Below are positions 44,510-53,158 of a stretch of DNA of 64,000 nucleotides, in pieces. A program made the translations under genes and the position numbers. Origin of the DNA: JALZKA01 sp963717635 (GTDB lineage: Bacteria; Actinomycetota; Thermoleophilia; Solirubrobacterales; 70-9). Numbering within the stretch: position 1 is the first letter of the stretch; each line of letters starts with the position of its first letter. The stretch is taken from the NCBI GenBank assembly GCA_963717635.1, contig OY970347.1, forward strand, positions 372,001 through 436,000, written 5' to 3'. The notes beneath the pieces are model-generated. The model did not search any database. It worked only from the letters and a program-made list of their open reading frames with translations, and had not been told where the DNA came from.

Positions 44510-45793
44510 TCAGAGCTCACGGCGGAAGATGCGCATCGCAACCTCGCCAACGCGGCGGCGCGCCCCGCGACTCTGCCAGCGCTGCGCGGTGATCTCCTCG
44601 GAGCGCTCGAGGTCGCGTGCGAACTCGTCGGTCAGCAACCCCGCGAAATGCTCGTCCCAGACGCAAAGCGTCACCTCGTCATGCAGCTGGAAGGAGCGGT
44701 TGTCGAAGTTCACCGTCCCCACCGAGGACCAGACACCGTCGACCACCATGCTCTTCGCGTGCAGCATCGTGGGCTGGTACTCGAAGATCCGGGCACCCGC
44801 ATCGAGCAGCTCCGAGTAGGAATCGCGGCCGGCGATTCGAACGAACTCCTTGTCGATGTGCGGACCGGGCACCAGGATTTGAACCTCGACCCCGCGTCGG
44901 GCGGCGTCGGCCAGGGCATCGGTGAACGCGGGCCGCGGAACGAAGTACGCGGCCGTGAGGTCCAGCGATCGTCGCGCGGAGGCGATCGCCAGGTAGTAGA
45001 GCGATTCGACGTTTGTGTCGCCGACCCCGGAGTGGGAGCGGACCAGTTGCATGCGGACGCCGTCGCTGCGCTCGTCGAGGTGCGGCAGGTAGTCCTCGCC
45101 GCCGAGCACCTCCCCCGTCGCCTCGAGCCAGTGCTCGGCGAACGCACCCTGGAGGCCACGCACGACCGGGCCGCGCACCCGGACGTGTGTGTCGCGCCAG
45201 TGGTCGGCGTCCTCGGCGTTGCCCGTCCACTCTTCCGCGATCCCGACGCCGCCGGTCATCGCGACCTCTCCGTCGGCGACCAGAGCCCTGCGGTGCGAGC
45301 GGTTGGCGAGCCGCCGGAGCGTGTACGGCCGGACCGGGCGAAACTGTCGCACTTCAACGCCGGCGGCCTCCATCTGCGTGACCTGGCCCGAGTCCATGAG
45401 CGCCGAGCCGAGCGCATCGAGCAGGACCTTGCAGCGGACGCCTGCCCGGGCCCGCTCGCAGATCGCCTCGGCGATCCGATCCGTGATCTCACCGCGCCAA
45501 TAGACGTAGGTCTCGAGGTTCAGCGTCCGCTCGGCACCCTCGATCGTCTCGAGGATCGCGGGAAAGATCGCGTCGCCGTTGATCAGCAGCTCGACCTCGC
45601 TGCCGGCTGCGATCGGCGCGCCGGTCAGCGCCTCGGCAGCCCGGATGAAGTCCGGCGAGCCGACCTCGAGCTCGGCCCCCAGGTCGTAGCCGAATGCGCC
45701 CTCGCGGCGGTGGCGAAGACTGTCCGACGCGTACCAGGCGGCGAGGGCGGTGGCAGCCGTGGCCGGCCATGCCCACGTCGGCGGCCCTTTCAT
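44510..45793 (-). CDS. phospholipase D/cardiolipin synthase-like protein
   Basis: A 427-residue two-domain PLD enzyme with an N-terminal hydrophobic segment (WAWPATAATALAAW). The second catalytic motif is the canonical HAKSMVVDG. The first reads HRRALVADG: the Lys of HxKxxxxD is Arg. Flanking family features (VLLDALGSALMDS, EEWTGNAEDADHWRDTHVRV, YFVPRPAF) match cardiolipin synthases. The ATG overlaps the DGK stop. If the Arg change is tolerated it could be a cardiolipin or phosphatidyl-transfer enzyme; otherwise activity may be reduced. Confidence 0.85.
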   Translation of the reverse strand: MKGPPTWAWPATAATALAAWYASDSLRHRREGAFGYDLGAELEVGSPDFIRAAEALTGAPIAAGSEVELLINGDAIFPAILETIEGAERTLNLETYVYWRGEITDRIAEAICERARAGVRCKVLLDALGSALMDSGQVTQMEAAGVEVRQFRPVRPYTLRRLANRSHRRALVADGEVAMTGGVGIAEEWTGNAEDADHWRDTHVRVRGPVVRGLQGAFAEHWLEATGEVLGGEDYLPHLDERSDGVRMQLVRSHSGVGDTNVESLYYLAIASARRSLDLTAAYFVPRPAFTDALADAARRGVEVQILVPGPHIDKEFVRIAGRDSYSELLDAGARIFEYQPTMLHAKSMVVDGVWSSVGTVNFDNRSFQLHDEVTLCVWDEHFAGLLTDEFARDLERSEEITAQRWQSRGARRRVGEVAMRIFRREL

Positions 45794-46623
45794 CCGACGA
45801 CCACGGAAACGGCAGCCGGCTCGACATCGAATCGGCAGCTCCCGGACTCCACCAGCTCGCCGTCGACGTTGAACGGTTCCGCTCCGTCCAGCTCGACCTC
45901 GGCGGCAGCGCACCGAAGCTTGTGGACGCCGGGCTGGCGCTCGATCTCGCCGGCGCGAAGGCCGTACGCGTGGCGCACCAGGCGAGCGCGGGATTCGGCC
46001 TCGATCACGATCACGTCGAGTCGTCCGTCCGCGGGGTTGGCGTCGACCGAGGAGCCACCGCCGAAGGCGCCGGTGCAGGCCACCGTCGCCTGCCAGGCCT
46101 CGCCCCCGAACAGATCCTCGCCGTCGCAGCGCACCGTGCAGTTGACCGCATCGGCCTCGAGTCCCGCCCGCAGGGCCCCGACCGTGTAGGCCAGCGGCCC
46201 GAGTGCCCCCTTGAGGCCAGCGGCATGCTCCGCCGCCACCGGCGACATCCCCAGGCTGGCGACGTTTAGGAACGGCCGGTCATCCATGTGGGCGATGTCG
46301 ATTCGCCGGGTTTGCTCTCCACCGACCGCGAGGCGGACCGCCTCGCCGGTCCCCAGCGGGATCCCGAGAGCTCGCGCGAAGTCGTTGGCGGTGCCGGTCG
46401 GCACCACCGCGAACGGGATCTCGGCGCGTGCGGCCGACGCCGCCACGCTTCCCAGCGAGCCGTCGCCGCCGGCCACCACCAGGCGATCCGGCTCTGCCGC
46501 GATGGCACGATCGACCTGGTCGAACCCGAACGCGGTGACGTCGACCCCCAGCCCGCGCATCGCCTCCTCAACCTCGTCGGCTTCGCCCTGCCCCGAGTCG
46601 GGGTTGGCGAGGAGTGCGATCAA
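45790..46623 (-). CDS. diacylglycerol kinase-like lipid kinase
   Basis: A 277-residue DAGK-catalytic-domain enzyme (YegS/DgkB family). LIALLANPDSGQGEADEVEE opens the nucleotide fold, VVAGGDGSLGSVA is the GGDG motif and PTGTANDFARALGIPLG the substrate/ATP loop. TTG 46623 is used because it overlaps the preceding TGA (TTGA) and gives a standard N-terminus; a longer in-frame extension is not conserved. It phosphorylates diacylglycerol or a related lipid (sphingoid bases are possible). PLD follows with a four-base overlap. Confidence 0.87.
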   Translation of the reverse strand: MIALLANPDSGQGEADEVEEAMRGLGVDVTAFGFDQVDRAIAAEPDRLVVAGGDGSLGSVAASAARAEIPFAVVPTGTANDFARALGIPLGTGEAVRLAVGGEQTRRIDIAHMDDRPFLNVASLGMSPVAAEHAAGLKGALGPLAYTVGALRAGLEADAVNCTVRCDGEDLFGGEAWQATVACTGAFGGGSSVDANPADGRLDVIVIEAESRARLVRHAYGLRAGEIERQPGVHKLRCAAAEVELDGAEPFNVDGELVESGSCRFDVEPAAVSVVVG

Positions 46624-46862
46624 ACCGGCGTCTTCGCGCGTCCTTCGCGGCCCTTCTCGGCGCTCTTGTTCGCCGCCTTCCGCGAATGCTGGAATGGCTT
46701 GCGCAGCCAATCACCCAGCTTCCCGGGAGCCGAGCCAGCGACGTTCTCGCCGGTGCTCAGAGTGCCGTCCACGCCCCTCTGGGCGTGTCGCGACATGCGC
46801 GGCAAAAGAAACGCCAGGATTGCCAGGATCACACAGACCCCGGCGATGATCGCGATCGTCAT
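46620..46862 (-). CDS. small single-pass membrane protein
   Basis: An 80-residue protein with one N-terminal helix (TIAIIAGVCVILAILAFLL), then SRHAQRGVDGTLSTGENVAG and a basic C-terminus (RKAANKSAEKGREGRAK). Such proteins recur in Solirubrobacterales-like genomes (possibly DUF6411, from memory). Translationally coupled to the lipid kinase, it may scaffold or regulate the phospholipid genes that follow. No function is established. Confidence 0.7.
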   Translation of the reverse strand: MTIAIIAGVCVILAILAFLLPRMSRHAQRGVDGTLSTGENVAGSAPGKLGDWLRKPFQHSRKAANKSAEKGREGRAKTPV

Positions 46863-46953
46863 TGGGACTCCCTCCCTCTCATTTCAGCCAACTACCCCGA
46901 TCGCGGCCCGCCAATCCCGCTCCGCCTCCCTGCGCTTTACGTTTCCCAATTGC

Positions 46954-48036
46954 GTGGGGGCGATCGAAGCGGAGCGACAAAGCGATTACGAGCGGCGGTT
47001 CCGCCGTGCCGGCCTGCCGCTGTTCATCGCCGACCGCTCGGCCGCCAGGGACGTCTTCAATCGCGCCGTTCCTCTGTTGGGCTTGGTCTTCCTCGGCGAG
47101 ATGCTCGGCGCCCTGAACTTGGAGTGGTCGCCGCTGGTGAACGTCGCCGCGCTCCTCGGCGGGCTCGCGACGCTGCTGGTGGTGATCGCGATGACGAACA
47201 AAGCCCGCGGCCGGCCCGCGGTCACGATCCCGCAGGACGTTGGCAAGGTCGAGCTGGCCCTGTTCGTGATCGTCCCCGCGCTGCTTCCGCTCGCGTTCAA
47301 CGGACAGTGGCGGAGCGCGGTCGTCACCGCGGCTGCGAACCTGGCGATCCTCGCGCTCGTCTACGGCGTGATCGGCTTCGGCCTGACCTCGATCCTGCGC
47401 TGGACGCTGGGCCGCCTCGTCGGTCAGCTTCGCGCGTCCCTTGAGCTGTTCGCCCGCGCGATCCCGCTGCTGATGATCTTCTCGGTCGTCCTGTTCCTCA
47501 CGGCCGAGGTCTGGCAGGTCTTCGCGAGCGTCGCGCCGGCTGCCCTGGCGATCCTGACCGGCCTCTTCGTCCTCCTCGGGACCAGCTTCCTGGTCGCGCG
47601 ACTTCCGCGCGAGGTTCGCGGGATCGAGCGCGACGCCGGCTCCGACGCCCCAGAGTTGGACCGCGCCGAACGGTTCAACGTCGGACTCGTCATGTTCGTC
47701 AGCCAGGCCATTCAGGTGCTGTCGGTGAGCCTCGCCATCGGTGGCTTCTTCGTGGCGCTCGGAGTGCTGGCGATCGACCCCGAGATCACAGCGGCCTGGG
47801 TGGGCGAGCCCCCGAACCCGCTGGTCACTTTCGACCTGTTTGGCCACGAGGCGATCCTCAGCGAAGAGCTACTCCGCGTCGCCGGGGCGATCGCCGCCTT
47901 CACCGGCCTCTACTTCGCGATCTCGATGCTCACCGACGACGTCTACCGGCGCGAGTTCCTCGAGGAGCTGACGTCCGAGATGCGCGAGAGCTTCACCCGG
48001 CGGGCCGAGTATTTGAAGCTCCGCGCCGCCGCCTAG
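46954..48036 (+). CDS. polytopic membrane protein, unknown
   Basis: A 360-residue integral membrane protein from GTG 46954. A soluble N-terminal segment AIEAERQSDYERRFRRAG is followed by about eight hydrophobic helices, among them LLGLVFLGEMLGAL, VNVAALLGGLATLLVVIAM, LAILALVYGVIGFGLTSIL, LLMIFSVVLFLTAEVW and VMFVSQAIQVLSVSLAIGG. It ends in a cytosolic DDVYRREFLEELTSEMRESF. I recall similar hypothetical actinobacterial proteins but no assigned role. Its stop shares the tetranucleotide CTAG with the convergent gene. Confidence 0.8.
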   Translation: MGAIEAERQSDYERRFRRAGLPLFIADRSAARDVFNRAVPLLGLVFLGEMLGALNLEWSPLVNVAALLGGLATLLVVIAMTNKARGRPAVTIPQDVGKVELALFVIVPALLPLAFNGQWRSAVVTAAANLAILALVYGVIGFGLTSILRWTLGRLVGQLRASLELFARAIPLLMIFSVVLFLTAEVWQVFASVAPAALAILTGLFVLLGTSFLVARLPREVRGIERDAGSDAPELDRAERFNVGLVMFVSQAIQVLSVSLAIGGFFVALGVLAIDPEITAAWVGEPPNPLVTFDLFGHEAILSEELLRVAGAIAAFTGLYFAISMLTDDVYRREFLEELTSEMRESFTRRAEYLKLRAAA

Positions 48037-48425
48037 CCCTTCGCCGCTTCGAGCGCCGCCTCAGGAGTCGTGTACGCCTCGCTACGAATGACCCTGCCGT
48101 CAGCGACAGTGAAGACGATCCACATCCGCTGCACGGACTCCACGCCGCTCGTGGCAGAGCGGTAATGCGTGCTGATGACGCCAATCGCTCTGCCCGGTCC
48201 GCAGTCGATGGCCCCGGAGCCGTCGTATCGCATGGGCATCGACTCGTTGATGTCGCGAAACCACCGCATGTAGCCGCGCCGGCCATCGACCTCACCGACT
48301 TCGCCGGCTGGGACGAACACGTGGTCGTCGGAGATGATCTCGCCCACGGCGTCGAAATCAGGCCCCTCTTCACGAGAGTACGCGGCGAGCAGCCGCTCCA
48401 CGAGCAGACGCGTCTCCTCCGACAC
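48033..48425 (-). CDS. SnoaL/NTF2-like fold protein
   Basis: A 130-residue cone-shaped alpha+beta protein. RLLVERLLAAYSREEGPDFD and IISDDHVFVPAGEVGEVDGR are typical of nuclear-transport-factor-2-like/SnoaL proteins, and VQRMWIVFTVADGRVIRSEAY gives the curved sheet. These bind small ligands or act as isomerases or hydrolases; nothing specific can be said. GTG start. It is divergent from the acyl-CoA ligase, 32 bases away. Confidence 0.8.
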   Translation of the reverse strand: MSEETRLLVERLLAAYSREEGPDFDAVGEIISDDHVFVPAGEVGEVDGRRGYMRWFRDINESMPMRYDGSGAIDCGPGRAIGVISTHYRSATSGVESVQRMWIVFTVADGRVIRSEAYTTPEAALEAAKG

Positions 48426-48457
48426 GCCCGCAGTATCCCGCGATAGGTTGCCGCGCG

Positions 48458-49996
48458 ATGGCGAAGTTCGGATTCCCCGACAGCGACGTCACCTCGTTCG
48501 TGCTCGAGCGCGTCGACGAGCTCGGTGACAAGCCGGCGCTGATCGACGGGCCGACGGGGCGCACGATCAGCTATGCCGAGCTTGACCAGGCGACGCGAGC
48601 GTTCGCATCCGGCCTGGCCGGACACGGCTTTGCTCCCGGCGATGCGCTCGCGATCTACATGCCGAACCTGCCCGAGTACGCGATCGCCTTCCACGGCGTC
48701 GCGCGAGCGGGGGGCCGAGCGACCACGGCCAACCCGCTCTACACGGCGCGCGAGCTCGAGCACCAGCTCCACGACTCGCAGGCCAAGCTGCTGCTGACCG
48801 TCCCCCCGTTTCTGGACGTCGCCCGCGAGGCGGCAGCCGCCGCCGGCATCGACGATGTCTTCGTGGTCGGTGAGGCCGAGGGCGCGCGGCCGGTGACCGA
48901 CCTGATGGGCGATCCGAACGACCCACCCGCAGTCGACATCGACGCCGCCAACGATCTCGCCGTCTTGCCCTACTCCAGCGGCACGACCGGCCTGCCGAAG
49001 GGCGTGATGCTGACCCACGCGAACCTCGTCGCGAACCTGGTCCAGATGCAGGACGGGTTCCCGATCGAAGAGGACGACGTGCTGATCGGCGTCCTGCCCT
49101 TTTTCCACATCTACGGCCAGACGGTGATCATGAACCAGGGCCTGCGCTCCGGAGCGACGATCGTGACGATGCCGCGCTTCGACCTCGATCAGTTCCTCGG
49201 CTTGATCGCCGAGTACGGCATCTCGCGCGTCTACGTCGTCCCGCCGATCGCGCTCGCGCTCGCCAAGCACCCGGCCGTCGACGGTCACGACCTCTCCTCG
49301 GTCACGACGATCATGTCGGGAGCGGCGCCGCTCGGGGCCGAGCTTGCGGAGCAGGTTGCGCAGCGCCTCGACTGCAGGGTCGTCCAGGGCTACGGGCTGA
49401 CCGAGACCAGCCCCGTCACCCACGTCACCCGCTCGGACGGCGAGAACCGGCCGGGGTCGATCGGACAGGCGCTGATCGGCACCGAGTGCCGCCTGGTCGA
49501 TCCCGAGACCGGGGCGGACACCGCCGAGGGCGGGCGCGGCGAGCTCTGGATCCGCGGCCCGCAGGTGATGGCGGGCTACCTCAACAACGACGAGGCGACG
49601 GCGGCGACCGTCGACTCGGATGGCTGGCTTCACACCGGCGACATCGCGATCTGCGACACGGGCGGCTTCTACTCGATTGTCGATCGGCTCAAGGAGCTGA
49701 TCAAGTACAAGGGCTTCCAGGTGCCGCCGGCCGAGCTGGAGGCCCTCCTGATCACGCACCCGGACGTCGCCGACGTGGCCGTCATCGGCGTGCCGGATGA
49801 CGAATGCGGCGAGTTGCCGAAGGCGTTCGTGGTGGCCGCCGGCGATTCCGTCGACTCCGACGCGCTGAAGGAGTTCGTCGCGGGTCAGGTCTCGCCCCAG
49901 AAGCAGATCAGGCTGCTCGAGCAGATCGACGAGATCCCGAAGTCGCCCTCCGGCAAGATCCTGCGGCGGGTGCTGAAGGATCGCCAGGGGGCATGA
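48458..49996 (+). CDS. 4-coumarate-CoA ligase-like acyl-CoA synthetase
   Basis: A 512-residue ANL-superfamily adenylate-forming enzyme. PYSSGTTGLPKGVMLTH is the AMP-binding motif, YGLTETSPVTHV the A5 motif, GWLHTGDIA and DRLKELIKYKGFQVPPAELE the hinge region, and PKSPSGKILRR the catalytic Lys loop. The closest well-known group is 4-coumarate/fatty-acyl CoA ligase. ATGA overlap with the BtrH-like gene strongly couples the two, suggesting the activated acyl group is passed to that protein or its substrate. Confidence 0.92.
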   Translation: MAKFGFPDSDVTSFVLERVDELGDKPALIDGPTGRTISYAELDQATRAFASGLAGHGFAPGDALAIYMPNLPEYAIAFHGVARAGGRATTANPLYTARELEHQLHDSQAKLLLTVPPFLDVAREAAAAAGIDDVFVVGEAEGARPVTDLMGDPNDPPAVDIDAANDLAVLPYSSGTTGLPKGVMLTHANLVANLVQMQDGFPIEEDDVLIGVLPFFHIYGQTVIMNQGLRSGATIVTMPRFDLDQFLGLIAEYGISRVYVVPPIALALAKHPAVDGHDLSSVTTIMSGAAPLGAELAEQVAQRLDCRVVQGYGLTETSPVTHVTRSDGENRPGSIGQALIGTECRLVDPETGADTAEGGRGELWIRGPQVMAGYLNNDEATAATVDSDGWLHTGDIAICDTGGFYSIVDRLKELIKYKGFQVPPAELEALLITHPDVADVAVIGVPDDECGELPKAFVVAAGDSVDSDALKEFVAGQVSPQKQIRLLEQIDEIPKSPSGKILRRVLKDRQGA

Positions 49997-50958
49997 GCCG
50001 GACGATGGTGCCGGGGTTCCGGCACCTACCGGGCCACCACTGCGGCTCGACCGCGCTGCGCAACCTGCTCAGCTACCACGGCGCCGAGCTGACCGAGGAG
50101 ATGGCATTCGGGCTGGGGGCGGGCGCCTGCTTCTACTTCGTGCCGATGGACGGCCAATCGCCGTCGCGCTTCACCAACGGCCGCACCTCGCGCCTCGAGG
50201 AGCAATTCGTGGAGCTGACCGGCGCGCCGCTTGAGCTGCTCACTTTCGAGGATGCGGAGGCCAGCTGGGTTGCGGCTCGCACATCGGTCGAGGACAACGC
50301 GCCGGCGCTTCTGCTGACCGACCTCTACTACCTCGATCACTACGGCAAGTCAGCGCACTTCCCGGGGCACGCCGTGGTGCTGGCCGGCTTCGACTCAGAC
50401 GTCGCCTATCTGTCGGACACCGCGTTCGACGAGCTGCAGGAGACCAGTCTCGAGAGCCTGCGCAAGGCGCGCCATGCGCAGCACCCCGTGTTCCCGCTGG
50501 CCGGCCATATGTACGTCGCGCGCAACGAGATCGCCGGGTTCGACCCGGGTGCTGCCGTCGCCGCCGCAGTGCAACGCTGCGCCGAGCGCATGCTGGAGCC
50601 GCCGCTGGGTGAATACGAGGGCCTGCCGGGGCTGCGACGGTTTGCAGCGGAGGTCTCCTCCTGGCCGGAGCTGCTCTCCGATTGGCAGTGGAGCGCCCGC
50701 TTCAACTACCAGACGATCGAGCGCCGGGGCACCGGGGGCGGCAACTTCCGGCTCATATATTCGCGGTTCCTGACCGAGGTGGGATACGCAGAGGCCGAAC
50801 ACGCAGCGCGCGCCGCGGAGGCCTGGACGGAGCTGGCGTCGCGCCTGCTGGCGGCCAGCGAGGACCGGGAGCCGGCGCCGGGGCGCTGGCACGAGATCGG
50901 GGCCCAGGCCGCAACCGTGCTGGATCTGGAGGAGCGCCTCTGGGAGGCGCTCGCCTAG
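49993..50958 (+). CDS. BtrH N-terminal/DUF4872 protein (C39-like acyltransferase?)
   Basis: A 321-residue protein. The opening FRHLPGHHCGSTALRNLLSY carries the Cys of a papain/C39-like fold as in BtrH, the enzyme that transfers an acyl side chain from carrier protein to an aminoglycoside in butirosin biosynthesis. HFPGHAVVLAGFD supplies the His, and YLSDTAFDELQETSL the acid. The C-terminal half (ELLSDWQWSARFNYQTIERR, GTGGGNFRLIYSRFL) resembles DUF4872. It is translationally coupled to an acyl-CoA ligase. Substrate and product are unknown. Confidence 0.8.
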   Translation: MSRTMVPGFRHLPGHHCGSTALRNLLSYHGAELTEEMAFGLGAGACFYFVPMDGQSPSRFTNGRTSRLEEQFVELTGAPLELLTFEDAEASWVAARTSVEDNAPALLLTDLYYLDHYGKSAHFPGHAVVLAGFDSDVAYLSDTAFDELQETSLESLRKARHAQHPVFPLAGHMYVARNEIAGFDPGAAVAAAVQRCAERMLEPPLGEYEGLPGLRRFAAEVSSWPELLSDWQWSARFNYQTIERRGTGGGNFRLIYSRFLTEVGYAEAEHAARAAEAWTELASRLLAASEDREPAPGRWHEIGAQAATVLDLEERLWEALA

Positions 50959-51176
50959 CTCGAGAAGCCGATCGTGTGCGAGGCGTCGTTGACGCTCAGG
51001 AAGACCACCGTGGCGATGTTCAAAGCCACCGAGCCCTCGGCTGTCTTCAGGTCGTACCAGCCCTGACCCGATTCGACCGCCTTGCGCAGGTCCGACAGCT
51101 CGCTCTCGGTGAGTTTCACGGAAAGGCTCTGGCCGATCCCGAACCCGATCTCGACCTTGGTCTGTTCAGCAGCCAT
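50955..51176 (-). CDS. small conserved protein, 73 residues
   Basis: A compact beta-rich protein: KVEIGFGIGQSLSVKLTESE, SDLRKAVESGQGWYDLKTAE, then a hydrophobic strand NIATVVFLSVNDASHTIGF. It resembles small actinobacterial DUF3107-like proteins, which I cannot confirm. ATG overlaps the epimerase stop by one base, making it the last gene of the five-gene minus operon. Its stop shares CTAG with the converging BtrH-like gene. Confidence 0.75.
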   Translation of the reverse strand: MAAEQTKVEIGFGIGQSLSVKLTESELSDLRKAVESGQGWYDLKTAEGSVALNIATVVFLSVNDASHTIGFSS

Positions 51177-51586
51177 CAGTGTCCATCCTTCGGCTCGACG
51201 ATTTCGGTCAACACCCCGCCGGTCGCGCGGGGGTGCAGGAACGCGACGCGGCTCTGGCGGATCCCGGTCCGGGCCTCGGCGTCGATCAGCTCGACGCCGG
51301 CTTCCCGCAGCCGCGTCAGCGTCGCGTCGATGTCGTCGACGCGATAGGCGACGTGATGGAGGCCCGGACCCTTACGCTCGATGAACTTGCCGACCGGGGT
51401 GTCGGGGCCGAGCGGCAGCAACAGCTCGACGTGGCAGTCGCCGACGTCGAGCAGCACCGCCTCGACCCCCTGTGCCGAGACCGTCTCGCGGTGCGCGAGC
51501 GGCATCTCAAACGAGCCCTCATACAGCGCCAGTGAAGCGTCGAGGTCGTCGGTGGCGACGCCGATGTGGTCGATCAGCCCGAACAC
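51176..51586 (-). CDS. mce: methylmalonyl-CoA epimerase
   Basis: A 136-residue VOC-fold enzyme interconverting (2R)- and (2S)-methylmalonyl-CoA in propionate metabolism. Metal ligands are visible as His in LIDHIGVA, Glu in CHVELLL, His in GLHHVAYRV and Glu in LTEIVEP. GKFIERKGPGLHHVAYRVDD is the family signature. GTG start. It lies 15 bases downstream of the FtsH-like gene; methylmalonyl-CoA mutase is not in the window. Confidence 0.92.
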   Translation of the reverse strand: MFGLIDHIGVATDDLDASLALYEGSFEMPLAHRETVSAQGVEAVLLDVGDCHVELLLPLGPDTPVGKFIERKGPGLHHVAYRVDDIDATLTRLREAGVELIDAEARTGIRQSRVAFLHPRATGGVLTEIVEPKDGH

Positions 51587-51601
51587 GGGCGCCGAGTTTA
51601 T

Positions 51602-53155
51602 TCAGGAGCGCTCGGCGTCTTCGGGCGCCTCGCTTGCGATCACCTCGGGACGCCCGAGAGCCTCGTGCTCGCCAGTGGATGGCGGCTGGCCGTTGCGCTC
51701 GCGATGGGCGCGCATGATCTCCTTGATCTCCTCACGCTCGATCGCCTCGTTCTCCAGAAGCCGCTCGGCGACCTGATCCAGCAGGTCCCGGTGGTCGGTC
51801 AGCAGGCGGTGGGCGCCGCGGTATGCCTCCTCGGCGACCGCGTGCACCTCCTCGTCGCGGGTCTGGCGCAGCGACTCGGAGACGCCGTGGTCGTCGCCGG
51901 GGACCTGATGCGAGCGGATCTGGGTGCCCATCGCGTACTCGTAGACCATTGAGCGCGCGATCGCTGTGACTCTCTTGAGGTCGTCGGCTGCGCCCGTGGT
52001 GACTCGGCCGAACGTGATCTGCTCGGCGACGCGGCCCGCCAGGAGCATCTTCATGTAGTCGATCAGCTCCTGGCGCGACTTCAGGTAACGATCCTCCTGT
52101 GGCAGGTTGAGCGTGTAGCCCAGCGCCTTGCCGCGGGGCACGATCGAAACCTTCTGAACCTTGTCCACCGTGGGCAGAAGCTCCGAGACGATCGCGTGGC
52201 CGGCCTCGTGCCAGGCGACCACCTGCTTCTCCTGGTCGGTGATCACCTTGCGCGACTGCAAGCCGGCGACGACGCGCTCAAACGCATCGTCGAAGTCGGC
52301 CTGGACGATGAACTCACGGTTGTGCCGGCCGGCCAGGATCGCCGCCTCATTGGCGAGGTTGGCAAGGTCGGCGCCGGTCAGGCCGGAACCGTGGCGGGCG
52401 ACCCGTTCGAGCTCGACACCCTGGGCCAGCGGCTTGGTCTGGGTGTGCACCTTGAGGATCGCGACCCGCCCCTTCATATCGGGCGGCGGCACGAAGACCT
52501 GGCGGTCGAACCGTCCTGGCCGAAGCAGCGCCTTGTCCAGCTTCTCGAGCATGTTGGAGGCTGCCATGACGATCACGTCGTCGCGAGCCTCGAAGCCGTC
52601 CATCTCCACGAGCAGCTGGTTCAGGGTCTGATCGCGTTCGCCCGAGATGTCGGAGCCGCGCTGGGCTCCGACGGCGTCGAGCTCGTCGATGAACACGATC
52701 GCGGGCGCGTTCTCGCGAGCCTCGTTGAACAGGCGCCGGATCCGCGCCGCGCCGAGGCCGGCGAACATCTCGATGAACGACGAAGCCGACTGGCTGAAGA
52801 AGCTGGCCCCCGACTCGTGCGCGACGGCCTTCGCCAGAAGCGTCTTGCCGGTGCCGGGCGGGCCGTGGAGCAGGATGCCCTTCGGCACCTGGGCGCCGAG
52901 CCGCTTGAACCGCTTCGGGTCAGAGAGGAACTCGACGACCTCCTGCAGCTCGTCCTTGGTCTCGTCGACGCCGGCGACGTCGGCGAATGTGATCGGCGAC
53001 TTGGACCTCGGCCGGATCTCCTGCGGCTTCGTCTTCGGCATCAGCTTCAGCGTGCGCCACATGAAGTAGGCGATCAGCGCGAAGAAGATCATCGGGCCGT
53101 AGACGACCAGGTAGCCCTCGAACTCGTTGTATGAGAGTGCGGTGAGAAAGCTCAT
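51602..53155 (-). CDS. FtsH-family AAA+ metalloprotease lacking the extracytoplasmic domain
   Basis: A 517-residue protease, about 120 shorter than standard FtsH. It has one membrane helix (residues 14-34) and no extracytoplasmic domain. Walker A is GPPGTGKT near residue 98, Walker B IVFIDELDAVG, the second region of homology RPGRFDRQV, and the zinc site HEAGH, with the third ligand in TTGAADDLKR. C-terminal Glu/Arg-rich tail. Lying between DUF1385 and mce in an operon, it is probably a second FtsH-like protease with cytosolic or inner-face substrates, not the essential housekeeping copy. Confidence 0.9.
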   Translation of the reverse strand: MSFLTALSYNEFEGYLVVYGPMIFFALIAYFMWRTLKLMPKTKPQEIRPRSKSPITFADVAGVDETKDELQEVVEFLSDPKRFKRLGAQVPKGILLHGPPGTGKTLLAKAVAHESGASFFSQSASSFIEMFAGLGAARIRRLFNEARENAPAIVFIDELDAVGAQRGSDISGERDQTLNQLLVEMDGFEARDDVIVMAASNMLEKLDKALLRPGRFDRQVFVPPPDMKGRVAILKVHTQTKPLAQGVELERVARHGSGLTGADLANLANEAAILAGRHNREFIVQADFDDAFERVVAGLQSRKVITDQEKQVVAWHEAGHAIVSELLPTVDKVQKVSIVPRGKALGYTLNLPQEDRYLKSRQELIDYMKMLLAGRVAEQITFGRVTTGAADDLKRVTAIARSMVYEYAMGTQIRSHQVPGDDHGVSESLRQTRDEEVHAVAEEAYRGAHRLLTDHRDLLDQVAERLLENEAIEREEIKEIMRAHRERNGQPPSTGEHEALGRPEVIASEAPEDAERS

Positions 53156-53158
53156 GTT

